Shown: positions 14,310 to 25,968 of the stretch, piece after piece
Layout: each line of letters opens with the position of its first letter
Position numbering within the stretch: the stretch's first letter is position 1
Origin: Turnera subulata
Taxonomy: Eukaryota; Streptophyta; Magnoliopsida; Malpighiales; Passifloraceae
Length of the DNA: 64,000 nucleotides
Assembly (NCBI GenBank): GCA_028386065.3
Contig: JAKUCV010002062.1
Coordinates: 23,678-87,677, forward strand
Direction of reading: 5' to 3'
Translations under genes and position numbers: made by a program
The notes under the pieces: generated by a model
Database searches by the model: none
What the model saw: the letters and a program-made list of their open reading frames with translations, nothing else
What the model was told of the DNA's origin: nothing

Positions 14310-15979
14310 GTGTGCGGAAGATACATCAGGTTAGTTGGGAGTCCATCTGTCAACCTAAGGCTTCGGGTGGTCTTGGACTAAAGGAGATGAATGGCAATAA
14401 TGAAGCCTTCTTACTCAAACTAATCTGGATTATGGTCCACGAGCCTAATCGATTATGGGTGCGTGTGATGAGATACAAGTATTGGAAACAATCTGGAGAT
14501 GATTGGGTGATGAAAAGCCCGAATTCAGCAACTTCTTACTTATGGAAGAATTTGAGGAGATTATGGGAGCAGTTCGAATCCGGTGTGAAGAAAGTGGTGT
14601 CCAATGGGAATGCTACTGACTTCTGGCAAGACACCTGGATTGAGGGTCATGGACCTCTTGGTGATGAAGCTGTAGATGTGGATGATAATAGGTTGAGGGA
14701 ATGCAAAGTGATGGAGTTTGTGAATGATGTTGGATAGTGGGATCTCAACAAGTTAAGGGAGTGCCTCCCAGAACTAGCTGTGCAGAAGTTCATTGCAACC
14801 TGCCCTCCCTGTGTGGATGCTCCCAACGACTGTATTGCATAGGCAAATGGTAAGAATGGTCAATTTTCAGTTGCTGCAGCATACAAACACTTGAACTCTG
14901 ATAAGTGGAAAATTGAAGATAAACTGTGGAAATATATTTGGAAATGGAATGGACCTCAAAGGATCCGAATCTTTCTTTGGCTAATGGCTCATGGACGCCT
15001 TATGACGAATGTTTATAGACAGAAATGTGGGTTTGTGGACAACGATCTTTGTTCTCTTTGTCGCATGGAGAGTGAGAGCAATCTGCATGTCTTAAGGGAC
15101 TGTGAAGAAGCGAGACAAGTATGGATGGCCTTTCTTGATTGCACTAAAAATATAGCTCCCTTTTTCACTACCTCTTATGAGTCATGGATAGAAAAGAATC
15201 TTATGGCTGGACAAGAATGTGACTTTGGCGAGGATTGGGGGGTAACTTTTGCTGTGATTTGTTGGTTTATTTGGAAGAAGAGGAATAGTAGGGTCTTCAA
15301 CCCAGAACATCCTATGGATGTGGATGAGTGCATAAGAGCTGGCCAGCTCTTCCTGAAGGATTTGAAGGCAAGTAAATGTCGAGATGATGACTCTACACGG
15401 CAGAAAGAGGAAAGATTGGTGTTTTGGAAGAGACCGAACCCAGGATGGTTCAAGCTCAACACGGATGGGTCGAGCAAAGGAAATCCTGGACAAGCAGGGA
15501 TTGGTGGCATGCTAAGGGATGAAGATGGTAGATTTATACGTGCCTTTGCGGGCGGAGTGGGATGGTGCAATGCATTGAGGGCAGAATTATGGGCTGCCAA
15601 GGTTGGACTCGAAATGGCATGGGATTTGAATGTGAAGAGGGTGGTCCTTGAAATGGATTCTGCTCCAGCAGTGATGTTAATTGAGGGGAACTTTGCACAG
15701 ACCAATGAGGCGAGCATGTTATGCAGGAAGATCAAGGAGCTGCTGGCTAGAGATTGGGAAGTGTCAGTGAAGAACATATATCGAGAGGCAAATACATGTG
15801 CCGATTTCTATGCAAACAGAGGCATTGAGCTGATAGACCATATTGTATTCTACGCAGAGCCTTGTACTCAGGCTAGGTATTTGTTACTTCAGGATTTGTA
15901 TGGAGCTGCTGCTCTCCGGGTTGTAAATATTGAGTAGTTAATAGAAGGCTTTCAGCCCTGTTTTAACCAAAAAAAAAAA
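14310..15979 (+). mobile_element. 5'-truncated LINE (plant L1-type) insertion
   Basis: Only the 3' part of ORF2 is present: end of the reverse transcriptase/thumb region (VSWESICQPKASGGLGLKEM), a zinc-knuckle zf-RVT module (CGFVDNDLCSLCRME, then H and C), and an RNase H domain (LNTDGSSKGNPG; ALRAELWAA; LEMDS; REANTCADFYA). The coding strand is one frame from 14310 to 15937 broken by two TAG codons, at 14735 and about 14838; the second replaces a tryptophan expected from the family. An A-run at 15969-15980 ends the element. The perfect 16-bp duplication and the near-intact frame point to a fairly recent insertion. The copy cannot move by itself because the endonuclease and the RT catalytic core are missing. 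Confidence 0.92.
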
Positions 15980-15995
15980 AAGCTAACCAACCAGG
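15980..15995. repeat. Right target-site duplication of LINE copy 1
   Basis: A perfect 16-base copy of 14294-14309. Its last two bases (GG, 15994-15995) are also the first bases of the adjoining Mutator-like element. The LINE therefore landed across that element's border and is the younger insertion. Confidence 0.85.
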
Positions 15996-16241
15996 AGGCA
16001 GATCCAGAAATTCCTATTAAGGGGGGCAAATTTATAAAAATAAATCTTGGGGAGGCCAAAATTTATACAAATCGGGGAAAATACAAAGAAAAGTAGGAAG
16101 CCAGAACTCAAACTCACCGCTGGCTGTTTGAAAGATAGCAAGCCTCACCACCCAGCCACCACTAATTATACAAAAAAATATTACTATATCTGTATTTTTT
16201 TGGATTTAGGGAGGGCCTGGCCCCCCCGGATCCGCCACTGC
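15994..16241. mobile_element. Small non-autonomous Mutator-like element (MITE-sized)
   Basis: A 248-bp segment with imperfect terminal inverted repeats: GGAGGCAGATCCAG at the left against GCAGTGGCGGATCCGG read in from the right. It is flanked by AACCAACCA at 15985-15993 and 16242-16250, a 9-bp duplication of the Mutator type. C-rich and G-rich runs lie just inside the ends. No coding capacity is credible. The duplication is of low complexity, so the assignment is moderate. Confidence 0.5.
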
Positions 16242-16365
16242 AACCAACCATACAAGCTAAGTATAATTCAATTATAAAATTATAAAAGTAGTTTGATGAG
16301 CATATTTATTAAAAAAAAAATAAATAGAATAATGCTGCGGAAAGTAAGACTATCTTATAAGGTTT

Positions 16366-16429
16366 AACTTACTAATACATGTCAATGAAGATCATTTTCA
16401 TCAAAAAAAAAACTTACTAATACATGTCA
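16366..16429 (+). mobile_element. Ultra-short poly(A)-tailed insertion between 19-bp direct repeats
   Basis: AACTTACTAATACATGTCA is present at 16366-16384 and exactly again at 16411-16429. Between them are 17-18 non-A bases (ATGAAGATCATTTTCATC) and an A-run. A long perfect duplication around a short sequence ending in poly(A) is the signature of target-primed reverse transcription that stopped almost at once. A chance duplication by replication slippage is the alternative. Confidence 0.5.
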
Positions 16430-17431
16430 TTCCCCAAAACAAAAATAATTACTAGTACATCTGGCATAGTTGTAATAAACAAGTTAAACTACCTCGTAGA
16501 AACTCAGAATCTCTTAGTAACAAAAAAAAAATATATCAAAATCAACTACAACAAACCATTGCTACTGTCACTAAATTTAAGAGACTAATTTATTAATTTG
16601 TCTCTTATTGTGACTAAAATTTAAAAATTATTCTCTTAGATTGTATTTGGTCGGAGTGACTAATTGTCCTCTGGTATCAAGAGCAGCAAGAAACTTAGTA
16701 GATGGAAGGAGACCAGTCTATCAAGAGCATGGAAGGAAGTACTCATCAAGTCTGTAGTTCAGAGCATCCCTACCTATATAATGAGTAGTTTCCTATTACC
16801 GCAAAGCGTTTGTGATGGTATGGAGCGTGCAATTCGCAAGTTTTGGTGGGGACATAAAGATGGAAGGAAGGGATTATACTGGATCGCATGGGATAAGCTA
16901 TGTATGTCCAAACAGCTTAGAGGCCTTGGTTTTCGCAAACTTGCCAAATTCAACTTGGCTATGTTAGCTAAACAGGCATGGAGGTTCCAAACCAACCCAG
17001 AATCCTTATTGGCTCAGGTACTTAAAGCAAGATACTATCGCCGTGACGACTTTATGCATGCAAAACTAGGCTATCAACCTAGTTATACTTGGCGAAGTAT
17101 TACCACGGCACGTGATGCAATTAGTGGTGGTTTAAAATGGATTGTCGGGGAATAGGGAAACTGTGAGAGTTTGGTTCGATCGCTGGTTGGATGAGGGGCT
17201 GCTTAATCGAGTACTTAGTCCTGGTTCATCATTTGAGGCTAATGCTAGAGTTTGTGTTTTTTAGACCCAAACACACGAATGTGGAGGAATGAAGTAATTC
17301 GTAGCTTGGTGGACGCGCAGACGGCGACCAAAATAAGTCATCTCCCTATTAGCTACCGGTTACCACCTGATACAATCTCTTGGTAGCACACGAAGGATGG
17401 CACCTATCAGATGTGCAGTGGATACCATTAT

Positions 17432-17726
17432 GGGACTAATGTCTTTTTTGATACCTGTCTTGCCCCTAAAAATCACTTTTCATACCCGTGTTCTGTTCTG
17501 ATCACTTTTGATACCTCAATTCAACCCGACCTGCCTAATTTGGTTTTTTTAACCGGCTGTTGCCTGGAACTGATGACATGTCAGTTTTTGCTCCAACACG
17601 TCATCAATTTGGGCCCCACTCACCAGTCCAATCCCAGTTAACCTAATACCCAAAACCGACCCCAATATCCACCCACCCGATAACCCAATACCCACCCACC
17701 CGATAACCCAATACCTAAATTTTGGA
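17432..17726 (+). repeat. Left terminal inverted repeat of the Pack-MULE
   Basis: Pairs with 18900-19191 in inverted orientation with few mismatches. It contains a decayed hairpin (GATGACATGTC ... AACACGTCATC) whose intact version is in the right arm. Confidence 0.85.
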
Positions 17727-18057
17727 AAATTAATACTATTATTCTCTAAAAGTATGGAAAGTTCCCATTGATTAATGTAAAAATAGAAAAATTGGGAAAT
17801 TAGTATTATTATTTTCTATGGAAAGCTCTCATAAGAAAAATTAAAAGCTACCTAAATTTTAGGAAATTAATATTATTATTCTTTAAAAACATAGAAAACT
17901 CCCATTAATTATACCAAAATTATATTACTATCAAAATAAAAAGTCTTAGCACCCTCACCACATCACCCCATTCGGTTCCTTTTATTTCGCATCAAATTAT
18001 TTTCTTTTTTAAAAGGAGGTTAAATTTCATTTGAGGTAAAAATTAAAAATACACTAA

Positions 18058-18300
<243 letters not shown>

Positions 18301-18899
18301 TGAAGGAAGACATCATGTTCGAGACGGTGAAGAAGCAGGAAGGCCTGACCTGGTCTGTGACCCATAAACCCAATAACCCACAGATCTGTTTTGCTTGGAA
18401 TCAAAAGAGGAGAACAAGTATCGGTGGGCTGTGGCCCAACCTCCGGCTGGTGCGACGGTCTTTGTGGCTGTGGGCGGCCTATCTTGTGGTTGTGGTTTGA
18501 GATTATTGGCAGGTGGAGGTTCATGAGGAGGCATGCGGCGGCTGGGTCTTGAGCCTGTGTCCTCGCGCGACAGCAACTGCTGATCCGGGCAGGGGTGGCG
18601 TTTGTCGTTGCCTCGAGCGGGGTCTCTCTCTCTTCCTTGCGCGGCGGCGCAGCGGAGCATGGGCGATGGCCTTCGTGGCAGCGTAACCGCTGTGTTTTGG
18701 CTCTCAGGCGGCGGATTTTGAAGGCTGATGTGCTTGGTCCGGCCGGGCTCCAGTGGCTGCTCCAGTGATGGGTGGTGGTGATTCATGGTGGTGGAGGCAA
18801 AGGGTGCGGGACGGAGGAGATAAAACTAAGGTTTTGGATGTTTGGAAAATTTTGAATTTTTCTTATAATTTTAGCATTTTTCTTTCTAATTTTAGCATA

Positions 18900-19191
18900 T
18901 TCCAAAATTTAGGTATTTGGTTATCGGGTGGGTGGGTATTGGGTTATTGGGTGGGTGGGTATTGGGGTCGGTTTTGGGTATTGGTTAACCGATTGGACTG
19001 GTGAATGGGGCCCAAATTGATGACGTGTCGGAGCAAAAATTGACACGTCATCAGTTCCAGGCAATAGCCGGTTAAAAAAACCAAATCAGGCAGGTCGGGT
19101 TGAATTGAGGTATCAAAAGTGATCAAAACAGAACACGGGTATGAAAAGTGATTTTTAGGGGCAACATAGGTATCAAAAAAGGCATTAGTCC
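18900..19191 (-). repeat. Right terminal inverted repeat of the Pack-MULE
   Basis: Inverted copy of 17432-17726. It carries a perfect 12-bp hairpin, TGATGACGTGTC (19018-19029) against GACACGTCATCA (19042-19053), with a 12-base spacer. Confidence 0.85.
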
Positions 19192-20484
19192 TACCATTAT
19201 CTCATGACCTCTAACTCTGATAGTAATCCTTCGCCTTCAACTTCTTTAGCAGGGTGGTGGCAGTGGATTTGGGCTCTAATGCTACCTCCAAAAGTTCGGC
19301 TCTTCATATGGCGACTCTCCCATGACGCACTTGCTACCCGGGACAACTTGCGTTCACGCAATATTTAATTGACCAGTCAGTGTCCTCTTTGCGATTGTCC
19401 CATGGAAACCAGTATCCATTTGTTTCGTGCATGTCCCTGGACCCAGCAGGTGTGGTAAGCTGCTCATGTCATCCTCCTAGTTTCGTCGGCTGTCAGGCCT
19501 CGTGATTTGTTCTTGGAGATGAAAACGGCTATGGAGGCGTAGGTATTTGGCATTGCAGTGACTATCATGTGGTTAATTTGGAAAACTAGAAATGATATCA
19601 TCTTCAACCAGAAGTCTATTTTTGCAGAGAGTGTGGCCCATATTGTGTTAAAATGTTACCAAGCCTATATCAATGTACAGAGTTCAGACGAGCACCAGCG
19701 GAATATATCAGTTAGGCATGCGGATCTGGTATGATAGCCCCCTCCCCCTGGTCTCACAAAACTCAATACTGATGCTGCATGTCAAGCGCAAGGATCAGGT
19801 ATTGGTGCTATTGCTTGCACGACGGATGGAAGGGTGATCTTTAGTGGTTACGAATCTGTACCTGGTAGCATGGATCCTCTAACTGGCGAGGCTATGGCTG
19901 CATTGCGAGGGCTGCAGCTTGCTCACTCCAAAGGCATTCGCTCGATTGAATAGGAGTCAGACTGCCTATTACTTGTTCAGGCCATCCGAAGCCACATTGT
20001 TCCACAAAATCAAACTGGTCTTCTTATCCATGACATTATTTCTGTTATAACACTTTTTTATGTATTTTCCTTCAAGCACATTAAACGGAAATGCAAATAG
20101 AGCTGCCCACTTCCTTGCTTTTCATGGAGCTCGATCCCCCAATAGTTGCCTATGGGAGGATGGTTCTCTTCATTGCATTGAACACATTGTAACCTCTGAA
20201 TTTGTTAAATGCTATGATTTTCGTTGGTTCTAAAAAAAACAAAGATTATATTTGTCTAATTTGGTAGGTTAAAAGAAAATTTATCTATTTAAATATAGGA
20301 TAAGTGATAATATTTGTCGTGGTATATTTTTGAGGAGACTAATTTCAATTTTGGGCTAAAATGACAAGATTTCATTAGACAAATTTGTTAATATCAAAAT
20401 TTGTCCTAAAATGTTTAAAAGACAAATGTTAGGCTAATATGACAAAAAAATTTGTCAAATTTGCTTGATTTATTTTTTGTAGTG

Positions 20485-21330
20485 ATCTCAATAGAAAAGA
20501 ATGGATGGTTGTGATGTGTAATGCATATATTAGTAAGAAATTTTTAAAAGAGTATTAGTTTTTTTTGTAACATTTATAAATGAGTTGGATAGTGTTTCGT
20601 TTTTTTTTTAAAACATTTAATAGTATTTCATTTTGAATTACTACCCGATTAAGTGGTTTTTAATAGCCGAGCCATTGCGTCCGGCTACCAGCGGGAAGAG
20701 AAAAATAACGAAGAAAACATCCACAAATGCAATACACGCGCTTCCAGAAAATCTAAAAGAGGGACATTGCCATTGTTTTTTTAAAACACACAGACCCGCT
20801 AAAAACTGAGCAAGCACAAATTCACCTTTGTCTTCCGATAAACGCGATTCCTTCGCTACCCCTCACTCACTCTCTCTCTCTCGCTCTAGATATCTATCAA
20901 GAAAGATTTTTGCTCTCTTGCTCTTCCTCTTCCTCGTTTCATTTCGATGAACGTAAAAACAATTACGACGAAGTAATTTCTCCTTCTTTTGCTGGAAACC
21001 TCGAATCCCATTTCCCATCTCCTCTCTCTCTCTCTATATATATATTTATATATATATCGTTGCTGCTGCGTTGTTTTTTGATTCAGTTTATTGGACGAGG
21101 ATGCAAGGAAACTAAGAAAAGCTTTAATTTGGTCCCATCAGATATATGGGTAAGATAATAAAAAAAAACAATGTAGCAATAGTAGTAGTAGTGTTGTCCA
21201 GAAGTTGTTGGTATTTTCCCGGTGTTCTTTTGGTTTGGTTTGGTTTGGTTTGAGGTGGTCGTTTTCTTCCTTTTTCTTAAGTTTCGAATAATTTTTTATT
21301 TATTTGTTGGGGGTATTGGCAGGCTGCATC
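20485..21330 (+). promoter_or_regulatory. Promoter and 5' leader of the TBC gene, with a leader intron
   Basis: 20485-20700 is AT-rich flank. From about 20860 a CT-rich leader (CTCACTCTCTCTCTCTCGC, a second CT/TA microsatellite near 21022-21056) runs to about 21149. A GTAAGATAAT donor follows there, and an acceptor TTGGCAG lies just before the coding exon near 21320. A 5'-UTR intron is inferred. Repeated TAGTAG (21180) and TTTGG (21230-21250) tracts are present. Confidence 0.5.
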
Positions 21331-24300
21331 ATGAGGAAATCTGGGGCTGAAGATTTAGGAGTTTACTACCCGATCCGACCCGATTGCGAAGCCGAAATCC
21401 CCAAGACCCGTTTTAAGCCCAGGGTGGGTCCCCGCCCCCTAAATTAATTGTTCCTCAATTTATGATCACCACCAGTAAATAGTAATAGTATGATGGATTT
21501 AGTAAATTATTATGAATGGAGAGTTACTGGCTTGGATTTCATGGTTGGATGGATGGATGGATTTTTGGTGGGCTATGCAAAATGTGCTTTCCCTTTTTTT
21601 TGTTTGGTTCGATTATGATCGATCACTGGTGTATTTTTTTTTTTTTTGCTTGGCAGGCGGGGAAAACTCTTAGCGAAAGAAGGTGGAATGCCGCCTTCTC
21701 TCCAGATGGTCGCCTAGATATTGAAAAAGTTCTCCGCCGAATCCAGCGAGGGGTATGTATCTCTCTCTCTCTCTCTCGGGCAACCCAAAAATGAAAGAAT
21801 TGAATGCTTTTTGGATTGTGCAAGTATGTTGTTATCAGTTTATATGCATTAGGATCCATATGCTAAATTTGGACTGTTTTTGTTCGTTTTTTTATGTCAT
21901 GGAAGGGTGTCCACCCTGCAATTAAAGGGTCAGTCTGGGAGTTCTTGTTAGGATGCTTTGATCCCAATAGCACTTTCGAAGAACGCCAAGAGCTCAGGGA
22001 AAAAAGGAGGTAATGCTTCGCTCTCTGTGCTTTAGCCTCTGACTTTGATAATCAGCATTGCCATGCTATTTTCTCTCTGTGAAGATAAAGGAAAGACAAT
22101 GAGTTGCCGGATCTTCAGAAAATAAGGAATCTTGTCCCTTTTCTCATAATCATTTATTGCTATATCTGCTTGATTGGATAGTAATGTTTCCCTACATGCC
22201 CGTTGTTCCACTGTTTGTAGCTACTATTTTTACAGTGTATTTTATTCGTATGCACGTGCATAATGCACAGACTATTGCAGATGGTTTACGCTTCATTGCA
22301 AATATAATGTGCCCATGGCGATTATATTCACCATCACATTGCATCGGATTCTTTTGCTTAAACCTTACTGCACCACTTATTCAAACTCGGAACAATCTAG
22401 GATTTTTATCTTCACACTTGCACTCACGTAGAAGCATATGTTTTGTGTCACAGATTAGCCCATCAAGCTATTTGATCCATGCACCTGTTGAATTTTAAGG
22501 CTGTTGGCCCTTGATTTTGAAAAAGAAAGCATTTTCCACCAAAAAATAAATAAATTATTGTATGTCCTTTTGTACGGCTCATGTCAATTCTATTCTCCAT
22601 TGGGAAAATGCTAATACTTCTAAGTTTGCAAGCATTTTGGTTGTGATTTTTACCTTTCTTTTTCTTAACATAGTAAGTTACTTGATTTTCATTGATGATG
22701 CAGGGAGAAGTATAAAAAGTGGAAAGCTGAATGTCAAAATATGGTTCCAGTTATTGGGAGTGGAAAGTTTATTACGACACCTATCATCACTGCTGATGGC
22801 GAACCAATAATTAATTCTCCAGTGAAGGATGATCAAGGAGGAAGTTTAAGTGGAACTGTTTCAGACAAGAAAGTGATTGACTGGATGCTTTTCTTGCATC
22901 AAATTGGTAAGCAGATGCAAAACCCTGTTCTTTGCTGATTAGAGTTCCATACTGAATGTGTACTGGTCATATGAGGTTATGTTGTTGTCCTTTTACACTT
23001 TGAGACAAACATTGTTTATTTTATTACTGATGTAACTTTTTAGAAGTTCTAGTACCTTAAATTGGTGGTGAATTTTTGGATTGTAGGATTGGATGTTGTT
23101 CGCACTGATCGAGCTCTTGTCTTTTATGAAAATGAAGCTAACCAGGCAAAACTTTGGGAAGTTCTTGCAGTTTATGTATGGATTGATAATAATGATATTG
23201 GCTATGTCCAAGGTAGACTACTGTAAACTGTATGATTCAATGTGAAATTGACATGTATGCATTCCAGAAAAGTAATTTGGTGTTCTTTGTGGGGGCAGGA
23301 ATGAATGATATTTGCTCTCCCATGGTAATTCTTCTTGAAGATGAAGCGGATGCTTTTTGGTGTTTCGAACGTGCAATGCGGAGACTGGTATGGATTATTT
23401 TAATTTCATATCTTGTATTTATTGTTCATGGAAACAGACAAAATCAACAATAGATCACGATTTAGCTGAAATACTTTCAATAAATTACTTGATATTATAC
23501 TGTGCTGTGATGAGCTTTTGCATGACTGCATCATTACAGAATCTTCCAAATATCTGATTGCAGTAACAAATGTTAAATGAAGCTGTTATTTATATATTCA
23601 GCTTTGCTTGAAGTTGGTGTCGATCTAGTGGAATTTGAGTCCGAAAAAGGGTTAAAAGGTGAATTTCATTGACTTAAAAATATTGGACTACGATAATTGG
23701 CTAGACAGAAATGTCTACGGGAAATTTTGGTAACTTACACATGATGATGGTAGGGTGTTCTGTGAGATGATACTGTTGTCCTGGGGAGTGTGAAGATTAC
23801 TTCTTGTTTTTGAGGCTCTCTTTGTGTATGAGTTTGGCCATCTGGCTTGTTTTGCCATCAATATAATTACCTGAGCACTGTGGTGTATTTCCCAAACTTT
23901 TCACTATGAAAGATACTGAAATCGGATGCAAAGCCTTGTCTACATATTTTCAATCATGCAGCTGATGTCTAGAATCTTCTTATTCTTTCTAGCAAATTTA
24001 CTAAGATGTGTGGCTTTAGAAAATATGTTATGTGATTAATCATTGCAGATGCATCTGTTTGGTCTTAGTTATACTCCTGTTGTTGCATAACAGAGAGAAA
24101 ACTTCAGGTGCAGTGCGAGTTCAATGGGAGTCCAAGCTCAGCTGGGTACTCTCTCACAAATAATTAGAACTGTCGACCCAAAGCTTCATCAACACCTCGG
24201 TATTTCCTTCAGTTCCTTCCTTTAAATGGTTCAAGCTTTACTAACTGTTTAATCCTTTATATCATGGAACTTACTGCTTTACTCATAGTCATCATCACTT

Positions 24301-25660
24301 AAAATGCTTTTCAAGGAAGGTAAATGCTTGAATTGAAAACTTAGATTGAAGATAACAAGTTGAGTTTATGAGTGGAGCATTATTACCTACTTTCCATTGT
24401 TACCTATTGACAATTTAAGCACACCACAAACTGAAAAAACAGATAACTGCAGTATCTTTAATATAAGTACAAGTTGAGCAAGAAACAAAAAATTCACTTT
24501 GCAAACTCATCCTATTTTGTTTCTGTTAGAGGAACTGGACGGCGGTGAATACTTGTTTGCATTTCGCATGCTCATGGTACTCTTCCGAAGAGAGTTCTCT
24601 TTTGCAGACGCGTTGTACCTTTGGGAGGTAAGGAAGAACTTTAGTATTTGGTTGAATGCTCCCATTAGTATTTGGTTGAATGCTCCCAGAAACAACATCT
24701 TTCTTTTCAGTGGAAGCTCATGGTTTGCCAGAATATGGCATAACATTCAGCAGTCCATAAAATGTACTTCACTGGTGAAGTCTATTTGGGCGCCTTTTGA
24801 GGGTTCAGGATCATTTATTACACGAACATGATTTTTTCAGCTAATGTGGGCCATGGAGTACAACCCAAACATCTTCTCCTTATACGAGTCCTCAGATGCC
24901 GAAGCAGACAAGACTGCAGCACCTTTAACCGGCAAGCTGCTAAAGCAATGTGGCAAATTTGAGCAAAAAATTGTTAAAAGTGGAAGTACGGACACACAGA
25001 GCGCACTTGCCATTTTTCTAGTTGCAAGTGTTATTGAAGCCAAGAACAAGCGAATATTGAAGGAGGCTAAGGGTGTGGATGATGTTGTACAGGTCATCTC
25101 TCTTTTTCTTCCCACTCCACAGACAATCCTTTCCTGTCTTTCTCTTCCCCATGCATGCAAAGATTTATCAGGATTTAACTTATAGAGCATTACTTTTCCA
25201 GATATTGGGTGACATTACTAGCAGTATGGATGCTAGAAAGGTGTGTAACGAGGCTTTGAAGATTCATAAGAAGTACCTGAGCAAGGTAGGTTTTTCTCCT
25301 TTTTATTTTTTTCCTTCCTCGATTTAATCTCCGGTGTCTGCATCTTTTGTTGAATACATATATCTTCTTTCTATCTCTCGCTGTTCACATTTGTTTGCAA
25401 CTACAGAAATCATTTTGTAACAATTACTCATCCATTTTGGGGTGAGGAAGGTAACTTTTCAATAGATATGTAGTAAACAAATTCAATTTGCTTTGAAGTG
25501 GGTGATAAAATTAATGCTTCGTATTATGATTAGTACGTTGTGAGTCTGATAAAAAAAAGTACATTGTAAGTCCATTTTCTTGTTTGCATATAATGGTGCA
25601 TAATCTGAGTATATTACCTCTGATTGTCCGCTTCCGTGTGTGCAGGCCAAAAAGTCATAG
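21331..25660 (+). CDS. TBC-domain Rab GTPase-activating protein (GYP1-like/TBC1D15-like)
   Basis: Stimulates GTP hydrolysis on Rab/Ypt GTPases in membrane traffic. Eleven coding exons: 21331-21423, 21657-21752, 21906-22009, 22704-22906, 23087-23212, 23299-23387, 24094-24199, 24530-24627, 24841-25092, 25202-25285 and 25646-25660. They sum to 1266 nt (421 aa), with all phases agreeing. The start MRKSGAEDLGVYYPIRPDCE is at the plant-family position. The TBC domain runs from about residue 60 (RGGVHPAIKGSVWEFLLGC). Both catalytic fingers are visible: Arg171 in DVVRTDR and Gln207 in YVQGMNDICSP. Then follow FRMLMVLFRREFSF and ALYLWELMWA. The last coding exon is 15 nt (AKKS stop). With fingers intact, the GAP should be active; the Rab target cannot be read from the sequence. 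Confidence 0.94.
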
Positions 25661-25968
25661 GCATTTATGTGGCAGAAGCGTTAGACTTGTAATCACCGGC
25701 TTTGCATGTACGAGTTTTCTCCAATTTCCCCTGTATCTCGTTATCATTTCATCCATTCCTTGACAAATCCTGGGTCGTCCTCTCTCAAATTCCTCCAATT
25801 CTACCAAATCTTTTGTGATTTTTGAATGTCGATATTTGATGTAAAAGAAATCAATATCTAATATTGTGTATAAAATTTTGTTAGAAATGCTCTAGTAGTG
25901 ATATTACATGAGCTTCGTCTTGAACAGATTTTGTGTATGTACATTTTTTGACACAGGCTAATTTGATC
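25661..25968. other. 3' UTR of the TBC gene and flank of the LTR element
   Basis: AT-rich sequence with no ORF of note. It ends TTGATC immediately before the first base of the LTR at 25969. Confidence 0.5.

Noticed and set aside
15175..15777. 200-codon minus-strand ORF opposite the LINE RNase H
   Set aside because: Mirror of a real coding frame. The sense strand has the RNase H motifs and zf-RVT cysteines, the antisense has none.
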